Of a stretch of 6,868 nucleotides of DNA, positions 6,231 to 6,868 are shown in pieces. The position numbers and the translations under genes were made by a program. The first letter of the stretch is position 1; each line of letters opens with the position of its first letter. The stretch spans positions 1 through 6,868 of the forward strand of contig JAKLIL010000099.1 in assembly GCA_022709625.1 (NCBI GenBank), read 5' to 3'. Under the pieces are notes generated by a model. That model made no database searches and was not told the origin of the DNA. It saw only the letters and a list, made by a program, of their open reading frames with translations. This stretch comes from Verrucomicrobiota bacterium. Lineage in GTDB: Bacteria; Verrucomicrobiota; Kiritimatiellia; CAIQIC01; Lenti-01.

Positions 6231-6868
6231 CTAGCCGCGGCGGCTCTTTTCGCCCTTGTCGGCCATGGCGGCCTTGCGGGAGAGGCGGACCTTACCGTTG
6301 TCCTCGACGCTAAGCACCTTGACCCAGATTTCCTCGCCCATCTTGACGACGTCTTCCGTGCGGTTGACGCGGAAATCGGCGAGTTCGCTGATGTGGACGA
6401 GGCCCTCCTGGCCGGGAAGGAACTCGGCGAAGCAGCCGAAGTCCTTGATGCCGGTGACGGTGGCGCGGTAGATCTTGCCGACCTCGGCTTCGGCCGTGAG
6501 CGATTGCACCTCGCGTAGGGCGGCGTCCAGGTTGTCCTTGTTGTTGGAGAAGATGGACACCTTGCCGTCGTCCTCGATGTCGATCTGGGTGCCGGTGGTA
6601 TCGGTGATGCGGCGGATATTCTTGCCGCCGGGGCCGATAAGGGCGCCGATCTTCTCGGGGTTGATGTTGACGACGACGATGCGCGGCGCGTAGGGGGAGA
6701 GGTCCGGCCGCGGGGCGGGCAGGGTCGCCTGCATGACGTCGAGGATCTTCCGGCGCGCGGCCAGCGCGCGGTCGAAGGCGCCGGCGACGAGGTCCCACTC
6801 GAGGCCGCGGATCTTCAGATCCACCTGGAAGCCGGTGATGCCGTCGCGCGTGCCGGCGACCTTGAAAT
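6231..6868 (-). CDS. pnp: Polyribonucleotide nucleotidyltransferase (PNPase), C-terminal part; 5' end outside the window
   Basis: The 211 visible residues are the C-terminal third of PNPase, the phosphate-dependent 3'-5' exoribonuclease that degrades mRNA in the cytoplasm as a trimer. They begin with FKVAGTRDGITGFQVDLKI, the end of the second RNase PH domain. This includes the Lys of the conserved Asp-Phe-Lys active-site motif; the catalytic aspartates lie just beyond the window edge. A KH domain follows with the GPGG loop at visible residues 78-81 (IGALIGPGGKNIRRIT, TGTQIDIEDDG). An S1 RNA-binding domain comes next (GKIYRATVTGIKDFGCFAEF, GQEGLVHISEL, LSVEDNGKVRLSRKA). The protein ends shortly after S1 in a short charged tail, with no long RNase E-binding extension. 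The stop is TAG at 6231-6233. The reading frame continues to the window edge with no start codon that fits the N-terminus. A strong intrinsic terminator follows 24 nt downstream. Confidence 0.97.
   Translation of the reverse strand, partial: FKVAGTRDGITGFQVDLKIRGLEWDLVAGAFDRALAARRKILDVMQATLPAPRPDLSPYAPRIVVVNINPEKIGALIGPGGKNIRRITDTTGTQIDIEDDGKVSIFSNNKDNLDAALREVQSLTAEAEVGKIYRATVTGIKDFGCFAEFLPGQEGLVHISELADFRVNRTEDVVKMGEEIWVKVLSVEDNGKVRLSRKAAMADKGEKSRRG

Noticed and set aside
1..6868. CRISPR array, tRNA, rRNA, transposase or a defence system
   Set aside because: No spaced direct repeats, tRNA- or rRNA-like stretches, or transposase/nuclease motifs were found on either strand.

Overview
This is a GC-rich bacterial window in which every convincing gene lies on the minus strand, so transcription reads from right to left. 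From right to left the genes are: the 3' end of pnp (polynucleotide phosphorylase); a complete AMP-forming acyl-CoA synthetase gene; a gene for a polytopic membrane protein of unknown function; an extended-SDR NAD-dependent epimerase/dehydratase gene; and a large secreted GHL10 (DUF187) glycoside-hydrolase-like gene that runs off the left edge. The GHL10 gene has no stop codon inside the window, but its frame is open for all 724 codons from an ATG at 2172 to base 1. Several long plus-strand frames are GC-rich shadows.

Organism: a high-GC Gram-negative-type bacterium. The secreted multidomain GHL10 protein and the short dispersed intergenic repeats would fit the PVC group (Kiritimatiellota, Lentisphaerota or Verrucomicrobiota). 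This is a weak inference, because no rRNA or other strong taxonomic marker is present.

Layout: pnp ends at 6231 and is followed by a clear intrinsic terminator (6172-6207). The acyl-CoA synthetase gene then has its own likely promoter (TTGCGG, 17 bp, TATGAT) and a GGAG ribosome binding site. The next two genes lack clear Shine-Dalgarno sequences and have -10-like hexamers only 6-8 bp before their ATGs, which suggests leaderless transcription. The GHL10 start codon overlaps the epimerase stop by 8 nt. The genes do not form one obvious pathway: RNA turnover (pnp), fatty acid activation, an unknown membrane function, nucleotide-sugar chemistry and glycan processing.

The most unusual material is small repeat DNA lying in or at the edges of genes. 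A 29-nt palindromic repeat occurs twice in inverted orientation, once between genes and once in frame inside the membrane-protein gene. Next to the internal copy is a four-run G-quadruplex motif with one-base loops. Between the epimerase stop and the hydrophobic core of the GHL10 signal peptide lie a run of degenerate heptamers and a perfect 19-nt palindrome. No known defence, CRISPR or transposase system is visible.
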